Source: Paenibacillus silvestris
GTDB taxonomy: Bacteria > Bacillota > Bacilli > Paenibacillales > NBRC-103111
Direction: 5' to 3'
Assembly (NCBI RefSeq): GCF_009882985.1
Contig: NZ_WTUZ01000040.1
Location: 372,001 to 436,000 of the forward strand
DNA: 64,000 nucleotides
Part shown: in pieces, positions 45,035-53,731 of the stretch
Layout of the letters: every line of letters starts with the position of its first letter
How positions within the stretch are numbered: the first letter of the stretch is position 1
The notes under the pieces: model-generated
Told to the model about the DNA's origin: nothing
The model's database searches: none
The model's input: only the letters and a program-made list of their open reading frames with translations
Position numbers and translations under genes: made by a program

Positions 45035-46678
45035 TTATGCGATACTAACCGAACCTTCTTCTTCAATCGGCAGAAATAAATGAACTGTCGTTCCTTTATT
45101 AATTTCACTTTCGATTTTGAGACATCCACGGTGTGCTTCAATGATTTTATGGCAGACCATTAAACCTAAGCCCGTCCCTTTCTCTTTCGTCGTGTAAAAG
45201 GGTTCGCCTAGAATCGCCAGTCTCTCCTCCGAGATGCCGCAGCCATCGTCAATGAAGCGAATATGAACCTTGTTGTCATCCGTTTTGAGTGAAATAATAA
45301 CATTTCCTCCGTCTGGCATCGCTTCAATTGCATTTTTAAGAATATTAATAAATACCTGTTTTAATTGATTTTCCTCACACTTGATGAAAGGAATATCGGT
45401 AATAATATCTGTATGAATTTCCACATTATTAAGAATCGCTTGGGTTTGCAGCAAGGAGATGACATCTTGGACGATTTTGCGGATATCCTTCATCTCAAAA
45501 TTGATAACCTGCGGTTTCGCAATCACCATGAATTCGCTCACAATATCGTTAATTCGATCTAACTCCGATAGCATGATTTGAAAATAATACTGATAATTGT
45601 CTACTTTCGATTGCAACAGCTGCACAAATCCTCTTAACGACGTCAGTGGATTTCGAATCTCATGGGCTACGCCTGCCGCGAGCTGCCCTACGATGGATAG
45701 CTTTTCTGATTTGAGCAGCAGCTCTTCCGTTCGTTTACGCTCAGTAATATCTTTGGCAATGCCGTATACGCCATCAACCTTATCATTGATGTAAATAGGC
45801 ACCATTTTCAAATTTAATTCGATACTGTTCCCTTGTTTATGCAAAAGGGTAATTTCCGTATTGTTGGATTCACCATGCATCGCTTTGACAAAAAGCTCGC
45901 ATGCCTTCTCGTGGTCATTGGAAACATGAAAGGGCAGAAAAGTTTGCTGCGTGCACTCTTCTACGGTATAGCCGGTAATTTTCTCCGTTGCCGCATTAAC
46001 TGAAATCACATTCCCTTGTAAATCCATCGTGAAAATGGCATCCGGATTATGCTCAACAAGTGATTTATAGCTCTGTTCCCGCTCCTCCAGCAAGCATTGC
46101 GCCCGCTTATGCTCCGTAATGTCCCTGCACAGTAACTGCACCGCAGGTTTACCAAGAAAAACGATGGGTACTTCCCTTACATCAACATCAATGACTTGCT
46201 GATCTACTCGCAGAAACTTCTGATCCATCGGTTCCGTTGGCTTCTTCTCTTCAATGATTTGACAGATACGTTCCTGCATAATACTTGTATAGTCGGGGTG
46301 AACGAATGTCATCACGGATTGCCCGATAAGCTTCTCAGGCGAGTTCGCACCTAATACTCTGGCCCCGGCAGGGTTAATGAAGATGATCATTCCGTCGCTG
46401 TGAACCACGATTGGCTCTGGCGAATGTTCCACAAGAATTCGATAACGTTCTTCGCTTTCCAACAACGCTTTTTTTAACCGATTTAAACAAAAGTACAAAA
46501 TAAATGCTGTAATAACAACATAAAATAGTCCCTTTGAGGAATTTACGGAGACTGCATCGGTCAAGCTCACGCTATCAATGAAACGATCTGATAGAATGAC
46601 CCACAAACTTCCAAACAAGACATAAAGGAAGGTCACTTTCAAAGAGCTTTTTACCCTTACTACTGACTTCTTGTGCAT
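45035..46678 (-). CDS. PAS sensor histidine kinase, sporulation-kinase-like
   Basis: A 547-aa kinase. Two N-terminal membrane helices (about 15-32 and 48-67), then PAS domain 1 (about 80-195, LVEHSPEPIVVHSDG) and PAS domain 2 (about 205-325, LVEHNPDAIFTMDLQGN). The kinase core follows with GVAHEIRNPLTSLRGF (His), NILKNAIEAMPDGG (N box), FIDDGCGISEERL and GTGLGLMVCHKII. The H-box resembles KinA-E phosphorelay kinases, so it may feed Spo0F; this is inference. No response regulator is adjacent, which also fits that group. Confidence 0.9.
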   Translation of the reverse strand: MHKKSVVRVKSSLKVTFLYVLFGSLWVILSDRFIDSVSLTDAVSVNSSKGLFYVVITAFILYFCLNRLKKALLESEERYRILVEHSPEPIVVHSDGMIIFINPAGARVLGANSPEKLIGQSVMTFVHPDYTSIMQERICQIIEEKKPTEPMDQKFLRVDQQVIDVDVREVPIVFLGKPAVQLLCRDITEHKRAQCLLEEREQSYKSLVEHNPDAIFTMDLQGNVISVNAATEKITGYTVEECTQQTFLPFHVSNDHEKACELFVKAMHGESNNTEITLLHKQGNSIELNLKMVPIYINDKVDGVYGIAKDITERKRTEELLLKSEKLSIVGQLAAGVAHEIRNPLTSLRGFVQLLQSKVDNYQYYFQIMLSELDRINDIVSEFMVIAKPQVINFEMKDIRKIVQDVISLLQTQAILNNVEIHTDIITDIPFIKCEENQLKQVFINILKNAIEAMPDGGNVIISLKTDDNKVHIRFIDDGCGISEERLAILGEPFYTTKEKGTGLGLMVCHKIIEAHRGCLKIESEINKGTTVHLFLPIEEEGSVSIA

Positions 46679-46861
46679 ATCGATCTACTCTTCCTTAACC
46701 ATGCAATTTTATGGGACATCGGTGTAATTTGCTAATTGATTATATCATTTATTCTGGAAAATACTTATTGGATCTTTCTTCCATTTCAGTCTATTCCCAC
46801 GCACTAGTTCTCTTGGACGAACATATACTAGAAGAAGACAGCTAGAGAGGAGGTATTCACG

Positions 46862-47113
46862 ATGAAAAAAGCGGATTCCTATCGAATTTGTAAAAAGTAC
46901 CTCAATCGAGAAGTGATGATTCAAACAACACACGGCACTTATAAAGGTACCATTGTTAAAGTGGACAATAATCAAGTATATCTGAAACCAGCGCGGAATG
47001 GGAAAAAAGCGCAAATCTCTTTTCTACCCTTTATTCTGCCGCTCGTCCTGTTTGATCTACTTGCTATTGCTTTATTGGATTCTAGGTCTTGTTTCCCTTT
47101 CCGTCCCTTCTAA
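46862..47113 (+). CDS. small LSm-like protein with a C-terminal membrane segment
   Basis: An 83-aa protein. Residues 10-43 read like an Sm-fold strand set (YLNREVMIQTTHGTYKGTIV, then KVDNNQVYLKP), followed by a basic loop and one hydrophobic segment (about 53-71). A strong GGAGG is 8 bases before the ATG, and a terminator follows. I do not recognise a named family; RNA binding is only suggested by the fold-like pattern. Confidence 0.75.
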   Translation: MKKADSYRICKKYLNREVMIQTTHGTYKGTIVKVDNNQVYLKPARNGKKAQISFLPFILPLVLFDLLAIALLDSRSCFPFRPF

Positions 47114-47124
47114 TCTTCAACCGA

Positions 47125-47155
47125 AAAACCCCATCTCCTTAGATGAGGGTTTTTT
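47125..47155 (+). terminator. terminator of the LSm-like gene
   Basis: AAAACCCCATCT pairs with AGATGAGGGTTTT around CCTT, followed by further Ts. Confidence 0.85.
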
Positions 47156-47209
47156 GCATGAAATTTCATCCTACCTAATAGTTTGAAACAGAAGGAGGTG
47201 TGTTTGAAC

Positions 47210-47638
47210 ATGGAGCCAACACGAACTTGTCGACTCATTCGTTCATCTCGCACATACCATGGCAAGCAAGGCTTCGACTATGCGGAAGCAATATCCAAGG
47301 AAAGTGTTGATTCCCAAGGAATATGCATGCATCTACTGACGATTCCCCCTGGCAAGCGGGCAAAAGCACACCTGCATGAAGCACATGAAACAGCCATTTA
47401 TATGCTGCAGGGGAAATCAGCCATGTGGTACGGCGAGAAGCTAGACCAGCATATGGAGGTGGAGGAAGGCGACTTCCTGTATATCCCTGCTGGGATGCCC
47501 CACATGCCTTACAACCCTAGCGGAACCGAATCCTGCACCGCCTTGTTGTCAAGAACAGATCCGAATGAACAGGAAAGCGTTCGTTTACTCCCCGAGCTTG
47601 AAGCCTTGTGGCAGAAGCAGCACGCATCCTCCGATTAA
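47210..47638 (+). CDS. cupin-domain protein
   Basis: A 142-aa single cupin. Motif 1 is AHLHEAHETAIYMLQG (two His and a Glu), motif 2 is GDFLYIPAGMPHMPYN (His). These bind one metal ion. ATG 47210 has GGAGGTG 9 bases upstream; the ORF extension before it is ignored. It could be a small isomerase, dioxygenase or a sugar-binding protein. Monocistronic; it converges on alaX. Confidence 0.85.
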   Translation: MEPTRTCRLIRSSRTYHGKQGFDYAEAISKESVDSQGICMHLLTIPPGKRAKAHLHEAHETAIYMLQGKSAMWYGEKLDQHMEVEEGDFLYIPAGMPHMPYNPSGTESCTALLSRTDPNEQESVRLLPELEALWQKQHASSD

Positions 47639-47645
47639 CAGCCAA

Positions 47646-47678
47646 CAGGCAGCTGATCTAATGAAGGTGAGCTGCCTG
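47646..47678. terminator. hairpin between convergent cupin and alaX genes
   Basis: CAGGCAGCT (47646-47654) pairs perfectly with AGCTGCCTG (47670-47678). The T-run is poor on both strands, so termination may be partial. Confidence 0.5.
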
Positions 47679-47688
47679 CTCTTCTTAC

Positions 47689-48861
47689 TCAGCGTACACG
47701 CAGCTGATCTTTCGTGTGTTCCAAGAAAGCTGCGGTGTCGTCCCATGTTCCAAATCCCGCTTGGGCGATTTTGTCGCTTCCGCCGCCTTTTCCTTGATAG
47801 GCAGCCAAATTGGCTTTGAAAAATGCGCCGCAGGATAACGCTTCGCTATTATTCGCTAAGACAACTTTGTTCTCAGCTATGGTCGCAAGCAGCACGGGGC
47901 AATCGCTCAGAATGGCTAGCTTGCCTGCGAGGTTTTGCAAATCTTTCATAGACTTGTTCTCAAACACGCGGGCAATCAAGTTCCCTTCACGATGGGTGAG
48001 CAGTTCATTTACCATATACGTATCATTTTCCTCTTTTAGCTGGGTTAGCTCAGCTTGAAGCTGTTTCGTTTCGAGTTCCCACTTCTCCACGCGATCGATA
48101 ATTTCATCTTTTCCCGTATTGAACTTGATCGATAGCGCTGCCAAAATCTTCTGGCTGTCATTAAATTCCTGAAGCGCACGATAGCCGCATTTAAAATAAA
48201 TCCGCGTATTCCCCTTCTGCTTCTCCGCTTTCAGCAGCTTGATCATCCCGATTTCACCAGTTGACGAAACATGAGTGCCTCCGCACGCGTTATACTCCAC
48301 ATCTTGAATTTCGACAATGCGGATATTCTCTGTGACTTTTGGCTGTTTCACCAGCGGCAGCTTAGCCAATTCCTCTTCCGTAACGAAGTAGCTGGAGATA
48401 GCTCGATTCTTGTAAATCTGCTGATTCACTTCGTTCTCGATGGCCGCGAGTTGGGCAAGTGAGAGCTCCGGCTGTTCGACATCAATGGTCGCATACTCCG
48501 TTCCCAAGTGAAAAGAGACCGTCATTGCCTGATAGAGATCGCGGCATACCGCTGATAACAGATGTTGACCGCTATGCTGCTGCATATGATCGAACCTTCG
48601 CTGCCAATCCACCTCGCAGGTTAGAACGCCTTCTCCCAGTGGACTCGCCACTTTATGCAGTACGTTCTCGTCTTCACTGATCACATCCAAAACAGGCACG
48701 CCATTGATTCGCCCTTCATCACAGGGCTGTCCACCTCCATGCGGATAAAAAGCAGTCTCCTCCAAGATGACATAATATCCGTCTTCTCTCTCCACTACAC
48801 GGCTGATCGTGGTTTCCCATTCTCTGATATAGGCAGAATCGTAGTACAGTTTCTTAGACAT
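47689..48861 (-). CDS. alanyl-tRNA editing protein AlaX (long form with DHHA1-like tail)
   Basis: Hydrolyses mischarged Ser- or Gly-tRNA(Ala) in trans. At 390 aa it is the long form. The zinc motif is H96-x3-H100 (HSGQH) with C193-x3-H197 (CGGTH), both as in the AlaRS editing domain. A coiled coil follows (about 255-290), and a C-terminal DHHA1-like domain ends with the G-rich AAYQGKGGGSDKIAQAG. GAAAGGAAG precedes the ATG. The upstream GNAT gene overlaps its start by 8 bp, so the two are translated together. Confidence 0.92.
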   Translation of the reverse strand: MSKKLYYDSAYIREWETTISRVVEREDGYYVILEETAFYPHGGGQPCDEGRINGVPVLDVISEDENVLHKVASPLGEGVLTCEVDWQRRFDHMQQHSGQHLLSAVCRDLYQAMTVSFHLGTEYATIDVEQPELSLAQLAAIENEVNQQIYKNRAISSYFVTEEELAKLPLVKQPKVTENIRIVEIQDVEYNACGGTHVSSTGEIGMIKLLKAEKQKGNTRIYFKCGYRALQEFNDSQKILAALSIKFNTGKDEIIDRVEKWELETKQLQAELTQLKEENDTYMVNELLTHREGNLIARVFENKSMKDLQNLAGKLAILSDCPVLLATIAENKVVLANNSEALSCGAFFKANLAAYQGKGGGSDKIAQAGFGTWDDTAAFLEHTKDQLRVR

Positions 48862-49306
48862 GATAATCTTCCTTTCTATTATCGATTAGGTCAGGTTCTG
48901 AAGAGCAATAACTTTCCATAATCACGTAATCTTTTCCGCCTTTCGTGAACTGCTTATCTGTTACAGCCAACCCGAATTTTTCATAAAAAGAGACCTTGTT
49001 GCTTCTCGCATTGCAATAAATGCGCTTCACACCTAATAACATAGCTTCCCTAAGCATGTGGCGAAGCAGTTGACTTCCGTAGCCTTTGCCTTGACTAGAC
49101 ACCTTCGTGGCAAATTTCCGAAACTGTGCTTCCTCTCCATGAATAAATAGTGATACAACGGAAATTAGCGCCTCATCTGCGAAAAGACCGTAATGGATGC
49201 CTTCGTCGTCATCCGAAAGTTGAACATACGAGAGGTCGCGCTCTGGCCACATCACTTCGTGCCGCAGCTGCCAAGCTTGCTCTTTTTGAATGTTTTTGAT
49301 TTCCAC
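48854..49306 (-). CDS. GNAT-family N-acetyltransferase
   Basis: A 150-aa acetyltransferase. The acetyl-CoA loop is VSSQGKGYGSQLLRHML (about 68-84), followed by IYCNARSNKVSFYEKFGL. The start is GTG, with GGAG upstream. It overlaps alaX by 8 bp. Substrate unknown. It is 21 bp downstream of the DUF2809 gene. Confidence 0.88.
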   Translation of the reverse strand: MEIKNIQKEQAWQLRHEVMWPERDLSYVQLSDDDEGIHYGLFADEALISVVSLFIHGEEAQFRKFATKVSSQGKGYGSQLLRHMLREAMLLGVKRIYCNARSNKVSFYEKFGLAVTDKQFTKGGKDYVIMESYCSSEPDLIDNRKEDYHV

Positions 49307-49327
49307 TTCATCATCTCCAAAGCTGAA

Positions 49328-49705
49328 TTAACGATTGCTGCGCTGGATGGCAACTTTGTCAACCACACCTGCAACAGCTATGCCTATCACATATCGACAT
49401 AAATCTATCGCCAAAAATCCTCTTCCAAGAATCAGCGAGCCCACGAGTGTCCTTCTGATCTCCACGATCCATTCCGCTTGGTACAATTGACTGAATTCAA
49501 TGGCAAAGCAGAATATGACACTCCATCCTACAGCCCAAGCTAACGATCTTTTCAAGCAAATAAACCGAAACCCAAAATAAATCATACTTGCCCAAAGGAT
49601 GTCCCCGGCATGCACGACAATAAAATCAGGAAATACGTCCGGGAACTTTCTTGTGCTTAACCCTAAGACGATCGTAATTACGATGGCTGTTGCATATTTT
49701 AGCAT
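49328..49705 (-). CDS. DUF2809 membrane protein
   Basis: A 125-aa membrane protein with about four helices (first 4-22; then FIVVHAGDILWASMIYFGFR and WAVGWSVIFCFAIEFSQL), matching the DUF2809 family, function unknown. ATG 49705 has AGAGGAG 4-5 bases upstream; a GTG five codons earlier overlaps that site. First of the DUF2809-GNAT-alaX set. Confidence 0.82.
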   Translation of the reverse strand: MLKYATAIVITIVLGLSTRKFPDVFPDFIVVHAGDILWASMIYFGFRFICLKRSLAWAVGWSVIFCFAIEFSQLYQAEWIVEIRRTLVGSLILGRGFLAIDLCRYVIGIAVAGVVDKVAIQRSNR

Positions 49706-49827
49706 GATTCTCCTCTTCACTCGAATATGAGCTTAAAAAAAGTTTATAACTTTATCTTCAAGGGAAATCTACCTTGTGGGGAGACAGCGTGAGACTCATA
49801 ACTAAGCTTTACAAAGGAGATTACTTC

Positions 49828-51324
49828 ATGTCCGGTATACATAATAAACAGCAGGTTGTCTCAAGTGTTCCACAAAGCGGATTCCTGGGACACCCCAAAG
49901 GGTTATTCACCCTCTTTTTCACAGAGTTTTGGGAGCGTTTTTCCTATTATGGCATGCGTGCAATTCTTGTTTACTATATGTATTATGAAGTTTCCAAAGG
50001 CGGATTGGGTATTGCTGAAAATACTGCTCTTGCCATTATGTCGATTTATGGCTCACTTGTCTATATGTCCGGCATTATTGGCGGGTGGTTATCTGATCGG
50101 ATTTTCGGAAATTCAAAAGCCGTTTTATATGGCGGTATTCTCATTATGCTTGGCCATATTGTACTCGCTATACCAGGAAGCGTCGCGCTATTTTTTGTTT
50201 CTATGGTCCTGATTGTGTTAGGGACAGGCATGCTCAAGCCCAACGTATCCAGCATTGTTGGCGAAATATATAGCGAAGAAGACGCCCGCCGGGACGCAGG
50301 ATTCAGCATTTTCTATATGGGTATTAATCTAGGAGGCTTTCTTGCCCCACTAATTGTAGGCACTGTAGGGTTGAACTACAATTTCCACTTAGGCTTTGGT
50401 TTAGCCGCAGTCGGTATGTTTCTTGGGTTAGCAGTCTTTCTGTTTACAAGGAAAAAAAACTTGGGGCTCGCAGGTACATTTGTCGTAAACCCACTCTCTC
50501 CGTCAGAAAAAACAAAGGTGATGACATGGATCGGGTTAGGTGCCTTAATCATCATCCTATTGCTTGCCATAACAATCCCTACGGGTTATCTCACTTTCCA
50601 GACGTTTAGCGCCCTCATTGGTTTGCTAGGCATATTAATTCCAACCCTTTACTTCATCGTCATGTACAAAAGCCCGAAGACCACAAGCATCGAACGCTCC
50701 AGAGTTATCGCCTATATTCCGCTTTTCATAGCTTCTGTTATGTTCTGGGCGATTGAGGAACAGGGATCAACTATTCTCGCTAATTACGCGGATCGGCGGA
50801 CGCAGCTTGATTTTGCAGGTATCCATATATCTCCCGCTTGGTTCCAATCGTTGAATCCGTTATTTATTATCGTATTTGCGCCGATCTTTGCCTGGCTTTG
50901 GGTCAAGCTCGGAAGTCGGCAGCCTTCTGTCCCAACCAAATTTTCACTGGGCCTTCTGCTCGCTGGGATATCCTTTCTCGTTATCCTGCTGCCAGCCTAC
51001 TTTGGCGGCAGTGAATCGCTCGTTAATCCGTTATGGCTTGTGCTCAGCTACTTCATTGTCGTGCTCGGAGAGCTATGCTTATCTCCTGTTGGGCTCTCGG
51101 CTACGACGAAGCTAGCTCCGGCTGCCTTTTTAGCCCAGACCATGAGCTTATGGTTCTTATCCAATGCCGCGGCTCAGGCTATCAATGCGCAGATTGTGAA
51201 ATTTTACTCAGCTGACTCAGAAATGCTTTATTTCGGTGTCATCGGTGTGATTGCTTTGGTCCTTAGTTTGATCCTATTTCTGCTGACTCCCAAAATTCAA
51301 GGCCTTATGAAAGGTGTCCGCTAA
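49828..51324 (+). CDS. proton-dependent di/tripeptide transporter (POT/PTR2 family)
   Basis: A 498-aa importer with 12-14 membrane helices that brings in small peptides with protons. The family signature FTEFWERFSYYGMRAILVYY is at about 27-46 (E-x-x-E-R-F). It resembles DtpT/YclF. ATG 49828 has AAAGGAG 7 bases upstream. Monocistronic with its own terminator. Confidence 0.93.
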   Translation: MSGIHNKQQVVSSVPQSGFLGHPKGLFTLFFTEFWERFSYYGMRAILVYYMYYEVSKGGLGIAENTALAIMSIYGSLVYMSGIIGGWLSDRIFGNSKAVLYGGILIMLGHIVLAIPGSVALFFVSMVLIVLGTGMLKPNVSSIVGEIYSEEDARRDAGFSIFYMGINLGGFLAPLIVGTVGLNYNFHLGFGLAAVGMFLGLAVFLFTRKKNLGLAGTFVVNPLSPSEKTKVMTWIGLGALIIILLLAITIPTGYLTFQTFSALIGLLGILIPTLYFIVMYKSPKTTSIERSRVIAYIPLFIASVMFWAIEEQGSTILANYADRRTQLDFAGIHISPAWFQSLNPLFIIVFAPIFAWLWVKLGSRQPSVPTKFSLGLLLAGISFLVILLPAYFGGSESLVNPLWLVLSYFIVVLGELCLSPVGLSATTKLAPAAFLAQTMSLWFLSNAAAQAINAQIVKFYSADSEMLYFGVIGVIALVLSLILFLLTPKIQGLMKGVR

Positions 51325-51355
51325 ATTACGAGTGTGAGTGTACACGCTAGACACA

Positions 51356-51401
51356 AAAGAACCTCCAATCCCACTCGTTTAGTGGAATATGGAGGTTCTT
51401 T
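51356..51401 (+). terminator. terminator of the peptide transporter gene
   Basis: AAAGAACCTCCA (51356-51367) pairs perfectly with TGGAGGTTCTTT (51390-51401). It is A-rich on one side and T-rich on the other, so it may work both ways. Confidence 0.85.
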
Positions 51402-51436
51402 GGCATAAACTAAATTATGGTTTCAAACCATGTAGA

Positions 51437-51547
51437 TTAACGTGCTTTTCTTTTTCTGCGATGAAAAACAAACCAAGCGATTCCGATAATGCCTGCAAGC
51501 AGTACAGCGCTAAAAAAAAGAATGTAGCTCAAATGATATAAACGAAT
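51437..51547 (-). CDS. 36-aa single-pass membrane peptide with probable ATT start
   Basis: A tiny frame. From the ATT at 51547 it encodes (M)RLYHLSYILFFSAVLLAGI..., one membrane helix (about 8-28), then a very basic tail HRRKRKAR. GGAGG (51559-51555) stands exactly 7 bases upstream, ideal spacing. No ATG, GTG or TTG is available there: an in-frame TAA lies just above the site, and the first TTG (codon 6) is too far. It is placed 15 bp after the 51563-51793 gene, so it is the second gene of that unit. The hydrophobic-then-basic pattern argues for real coding. An unusual start or a sequencing error (ATT for ATG) should be considered. Confidence 0.6.
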   Translation of the reverse strand: MRLYHLSYILFFSAVLLAGIIGIAWFVFHRRKRKAR

Positions 51548-51562
51548 GGGAATCCCTCCTGT

Positions 51563-51793
51563 TTAAATGATGACCTGCTCAGGAAAGCCGTGCGACGCTA
51601 TTGAAATGATTCGCCACGAGTCCTCCCCGCTCACGAAATCGAACTCGTTGTACGCAGAATCTTCGTGACGATCACAAGCATGCAGCGCGTACTCGTCGTT
51701 GCCGATCCGAAATGTGGCTGATTCCTCACAATACGAACATAGTGCAGATTGACCTTTTTCAACTTTCAACATTTTCACCCACCGTACAATCAT
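51563..51793 (-). CDS. small Cys/His-rich protein
   Basis: A 76-aa protein (69 aa if the ATG at 51772 is used). CSYC (about 19-22) and HACDRH (about 38-43) could form one zinc site. No ribosome site is clear for either start. It is followed by the 36-aa membrane peptide. Family not recognised. Confidence 0.6.
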   Translation of the reverse strand: MIVRWVKMLKVEKGQSALCSYCEESATFRIGNDEYALHACDRHEDSAYNEFDFVSGEDSWRIISIASHGFPEQVII

Positions 51794-51909
51794 GTCATTA
51801 CTATCCAGAATGCCACTTTTTTAGCATTTCCATACCTCAGGCATGAAACTTGTCCCACGCACATAAGATGAATTATAGAATAAAGCGTTTTCAAAAGGAG
51901 TTGATGTTC

Positions 51910-52074
51910 ATGTTCGATCCAAGAGAATGGACTAAACAACTGAAATCAATCCATGGCATTGTTAGAATCATCTACGTCAACGAACATACGGGTTTAGCCA
52001 AACTTCGTTGTACCTTCACCAAAGAGCAGCAGAAAGCACTGGAACGTGAGGATAAAAAGTTATCTCATTCGTAG
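51910..52074 (+). CDS. small basic hypothetical protein
   Basis: A 54-aa protein beginning MFDPREWTKQLKSIHG. It is charged, with no Cys or membrane segment. ATG 51910 has GGAG 9 bases upstream; another ATG two codons earlier lies too near it. A clean terminator follows. Not recognised. Confidence 0.6.
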   Translation: MFDPREWTKQLKSIHGIVRIIYVNEHTGLAKLRCTFTKEQQKALEREDKKLSHS

Positions 52075-52089
52075 ATTGAGCTGATTAAG

Positions 52090-52137
52090 AGGAGCTGTCC
52101 CAAAAGTCATTTTATGACCTAGAGACAGCTCCTTTTT
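52090..52137 (+). terminator. terminator after the 54-aa gene
   Basis: AGGAGCTGTC (52090-52099) pairs with GACAGCTCCT (52124-52133), followed by TTTT. Confidence 0.85.
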
Positions 52138-52251
52138 ATGAACTTTGGGGTGCTCCCCTTCAGATTAACGGGAAATACTACCGCAAAATCGCGCAATAGC
52201 ACGCTATAGGGAGCAATAAATGGAATTTCTCCTCATCAGCCAATATCAAAT

Positions 52252-52749
52252 TCAAACCAACTTCATCGTCCAAGAGGTCCCCGACATGCCACAATACACA
52301 AATCCGAGCTTCTCATACATACGCACAGCGGCTTGATTACTCAGATCAACACTTAAAGATAATGAGGAGAAGCCATCTTTCTGTGCTTGTTGGATCAACG
52401 CCTGCATCAGCTTAACGCCAACTCCCTGACCTCGATACGCCGGCATTACAGCAATCCCTAACTCCGGAGTCTCATGATCAACAAACCCATACCCTCGATT
52501 TGACTCATCAAACAACCTATACCAACCTGCCCCTACGGGCACATCGTCCACCAAAGCTAATAAAGCCCTATCCCCTTGCCTGCCCCAATCCTCATGATAT
52601 TTCTTAAGATTAGGATCATTCAACAATTCCAGCTTAGCCGGTTTGTTCTCCAAGATGTGAATCGATTCATAGTGCATATCCATCCAAAAGTCGTAGTCAT
52701 TCTCATCCATTAGTCTAAACGACAGCTTCATATCCCTCATCATTCCCAT
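52252..52749 (-). CDS. GNAT-family N-acetyltransferase
   Basis: A 165-aa acetyltransferase. It has ELGIAVMPAYRGQGVGVKLM (acetyl-CoA loop R-G-Q-G-V-G, about 95-114) and SLSVDLSNQAAVRMYEKLGFVYCG. The start is uncertain (ATGs at 52749, 52743, 52740 and 52731; none has a clean site). It directly follows the MmyB-type regulator gene (3 bp), so coupling is likely and the regulator may control it. Confidence 0.87.
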   Translation of the reverse strand: MGMMRDMKLSFRLMDENDYDFWMDMHYESIHILENKPAKLELLNDPNLKKYHEDWGRQGDRALLALVDDVPVGAGWYRLFDESNRGYGFVDHETPELGIAVMPAYRGQGVGVKLMQALIQQAQKDGFSSLSLSVDLSNQAAVRMYEKLGFVYCGMSGTSWTMKLV

Positions 52750-52752
52750 GCT

Positions 52753-53589
52753 CTAAATTTTGCTCATTAACAGCTTTACTTTAGAATCAGTATCCGAACC
52801 AGGCGACGCCGTGTACACACTGCATCTCAGATCAGCTCGGCCTTGCACCTGCAATGTTGTTAAGTCAAATAAAAGCTTGCCTACCTTTGCATGACGAAAT
52901 TCGATGAACACTTCCGGAGCGCTGCTCACGTCACTTTGGTTCCAAAATGTCCGAAAATCCTGATTCACACCGCTGATGCGCTCAATAAATTCGCTATACC
53001 AATTGTCCCCCAGATATTGCCCATAATAGGAGCGGAACATGGCCAAGAAGCCCATCGCAAAGTCGCGCCAATTAACAGCCAGAGCTTTTAATTCTTTCCT
53101 TGTAAAAAGCAGCCAAATAAGATTACGCTCTTCAAGCGGAATCAGCGCAAAATCCAGGAACACCGCTGCCGCCGCTTGATTCCAACCCACAATATTGCAT
53201 CTGCGATCCGAAATAATGGTGGGGCAATCATGAAGCTCCACCAAAATGCGACTTAAAGAAGGAGAAACGGTAGGCGCTTGATCAACAATTGTCGTTGGTG
53301 CGGGCTGCTCAAGAGCCAGCATGAATAAATATTGCCGCTCATCCTCATTCAGCTGCAAGGCAATCGCAATTCGGTCCAGCACCTGCACCGACATTTTGAT
53401 TTCTCTCCCCTGCTCTAACCAGGTATACCAGGTCGTGCTCACACCAGCAATTGCCGCCACTTCTTCCCGGCGGAGGCCAGGCGTTCGTCTTCGGCTGCCG
53501 CCTAGAAGTCCAGCATCACTAGGCTTCAGTTTCGCCCTATGCGTGGTCAAAAACGCGGAAAGTGCTTGCAGCCGTTCCTTCGTATTCAC
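52753..53589 (-). CDS. XRE-type regulator with MmyB-like ligand domain
   Basis: A 278-aa regulator. An N-terminal helix-turn-helix (about 30-75: GLRREEVAAIAGVSTTWYTWLEQGR) precedes a PAS-like MmyB domain (about 100-270: NIVGWNQAAAAVF, RNLIWLLFTRKE), as in the MmyB family, which in one studied case binds a lipid. The start is GTG 53589, with GGGGG 8 bases upstream. Divergent from fabF by 142 bp; control of fabF or of the GNAT gene is possible. Confidence 0.9.
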   Translation of the reverse strand: MNTKERLQALSAFLTTHRAKLKPSDAGLLGGSRRRTPGLRREEVAAIAGVSTTWYTWLEQGREIKMSVQVLDRIAIALQLNEDERQYLFMLALEQPAPTTIVDQAPTVSPSLSRILVELHDCPTIISDRRCNIVGWNQAAAAVFLDFALIPLEERNLIWLLFTRKELKALAVNWRDFAMGFLAMFRSYYGQYLGDNWYSEFIERISGVNQDFRTFWNQSDVSSAPEVFIEFRHAKVGKLLFDLTTLQVQGRADLRCSVYTASPGSDTDSKVKLLMSKI

Positions 53590-53731
53590 TTTATTTTCCC
53601 CCTTCACATCTCAGCATAGAAGTTATTATACCAGTATAAACGATAACTTGTAATAGGATAACAAGTGTGACATTCTATTGATATCAGGTACTAATAGCAA
53701 GTTATGAAAGATATCCAAGGAGGCGTTATCT

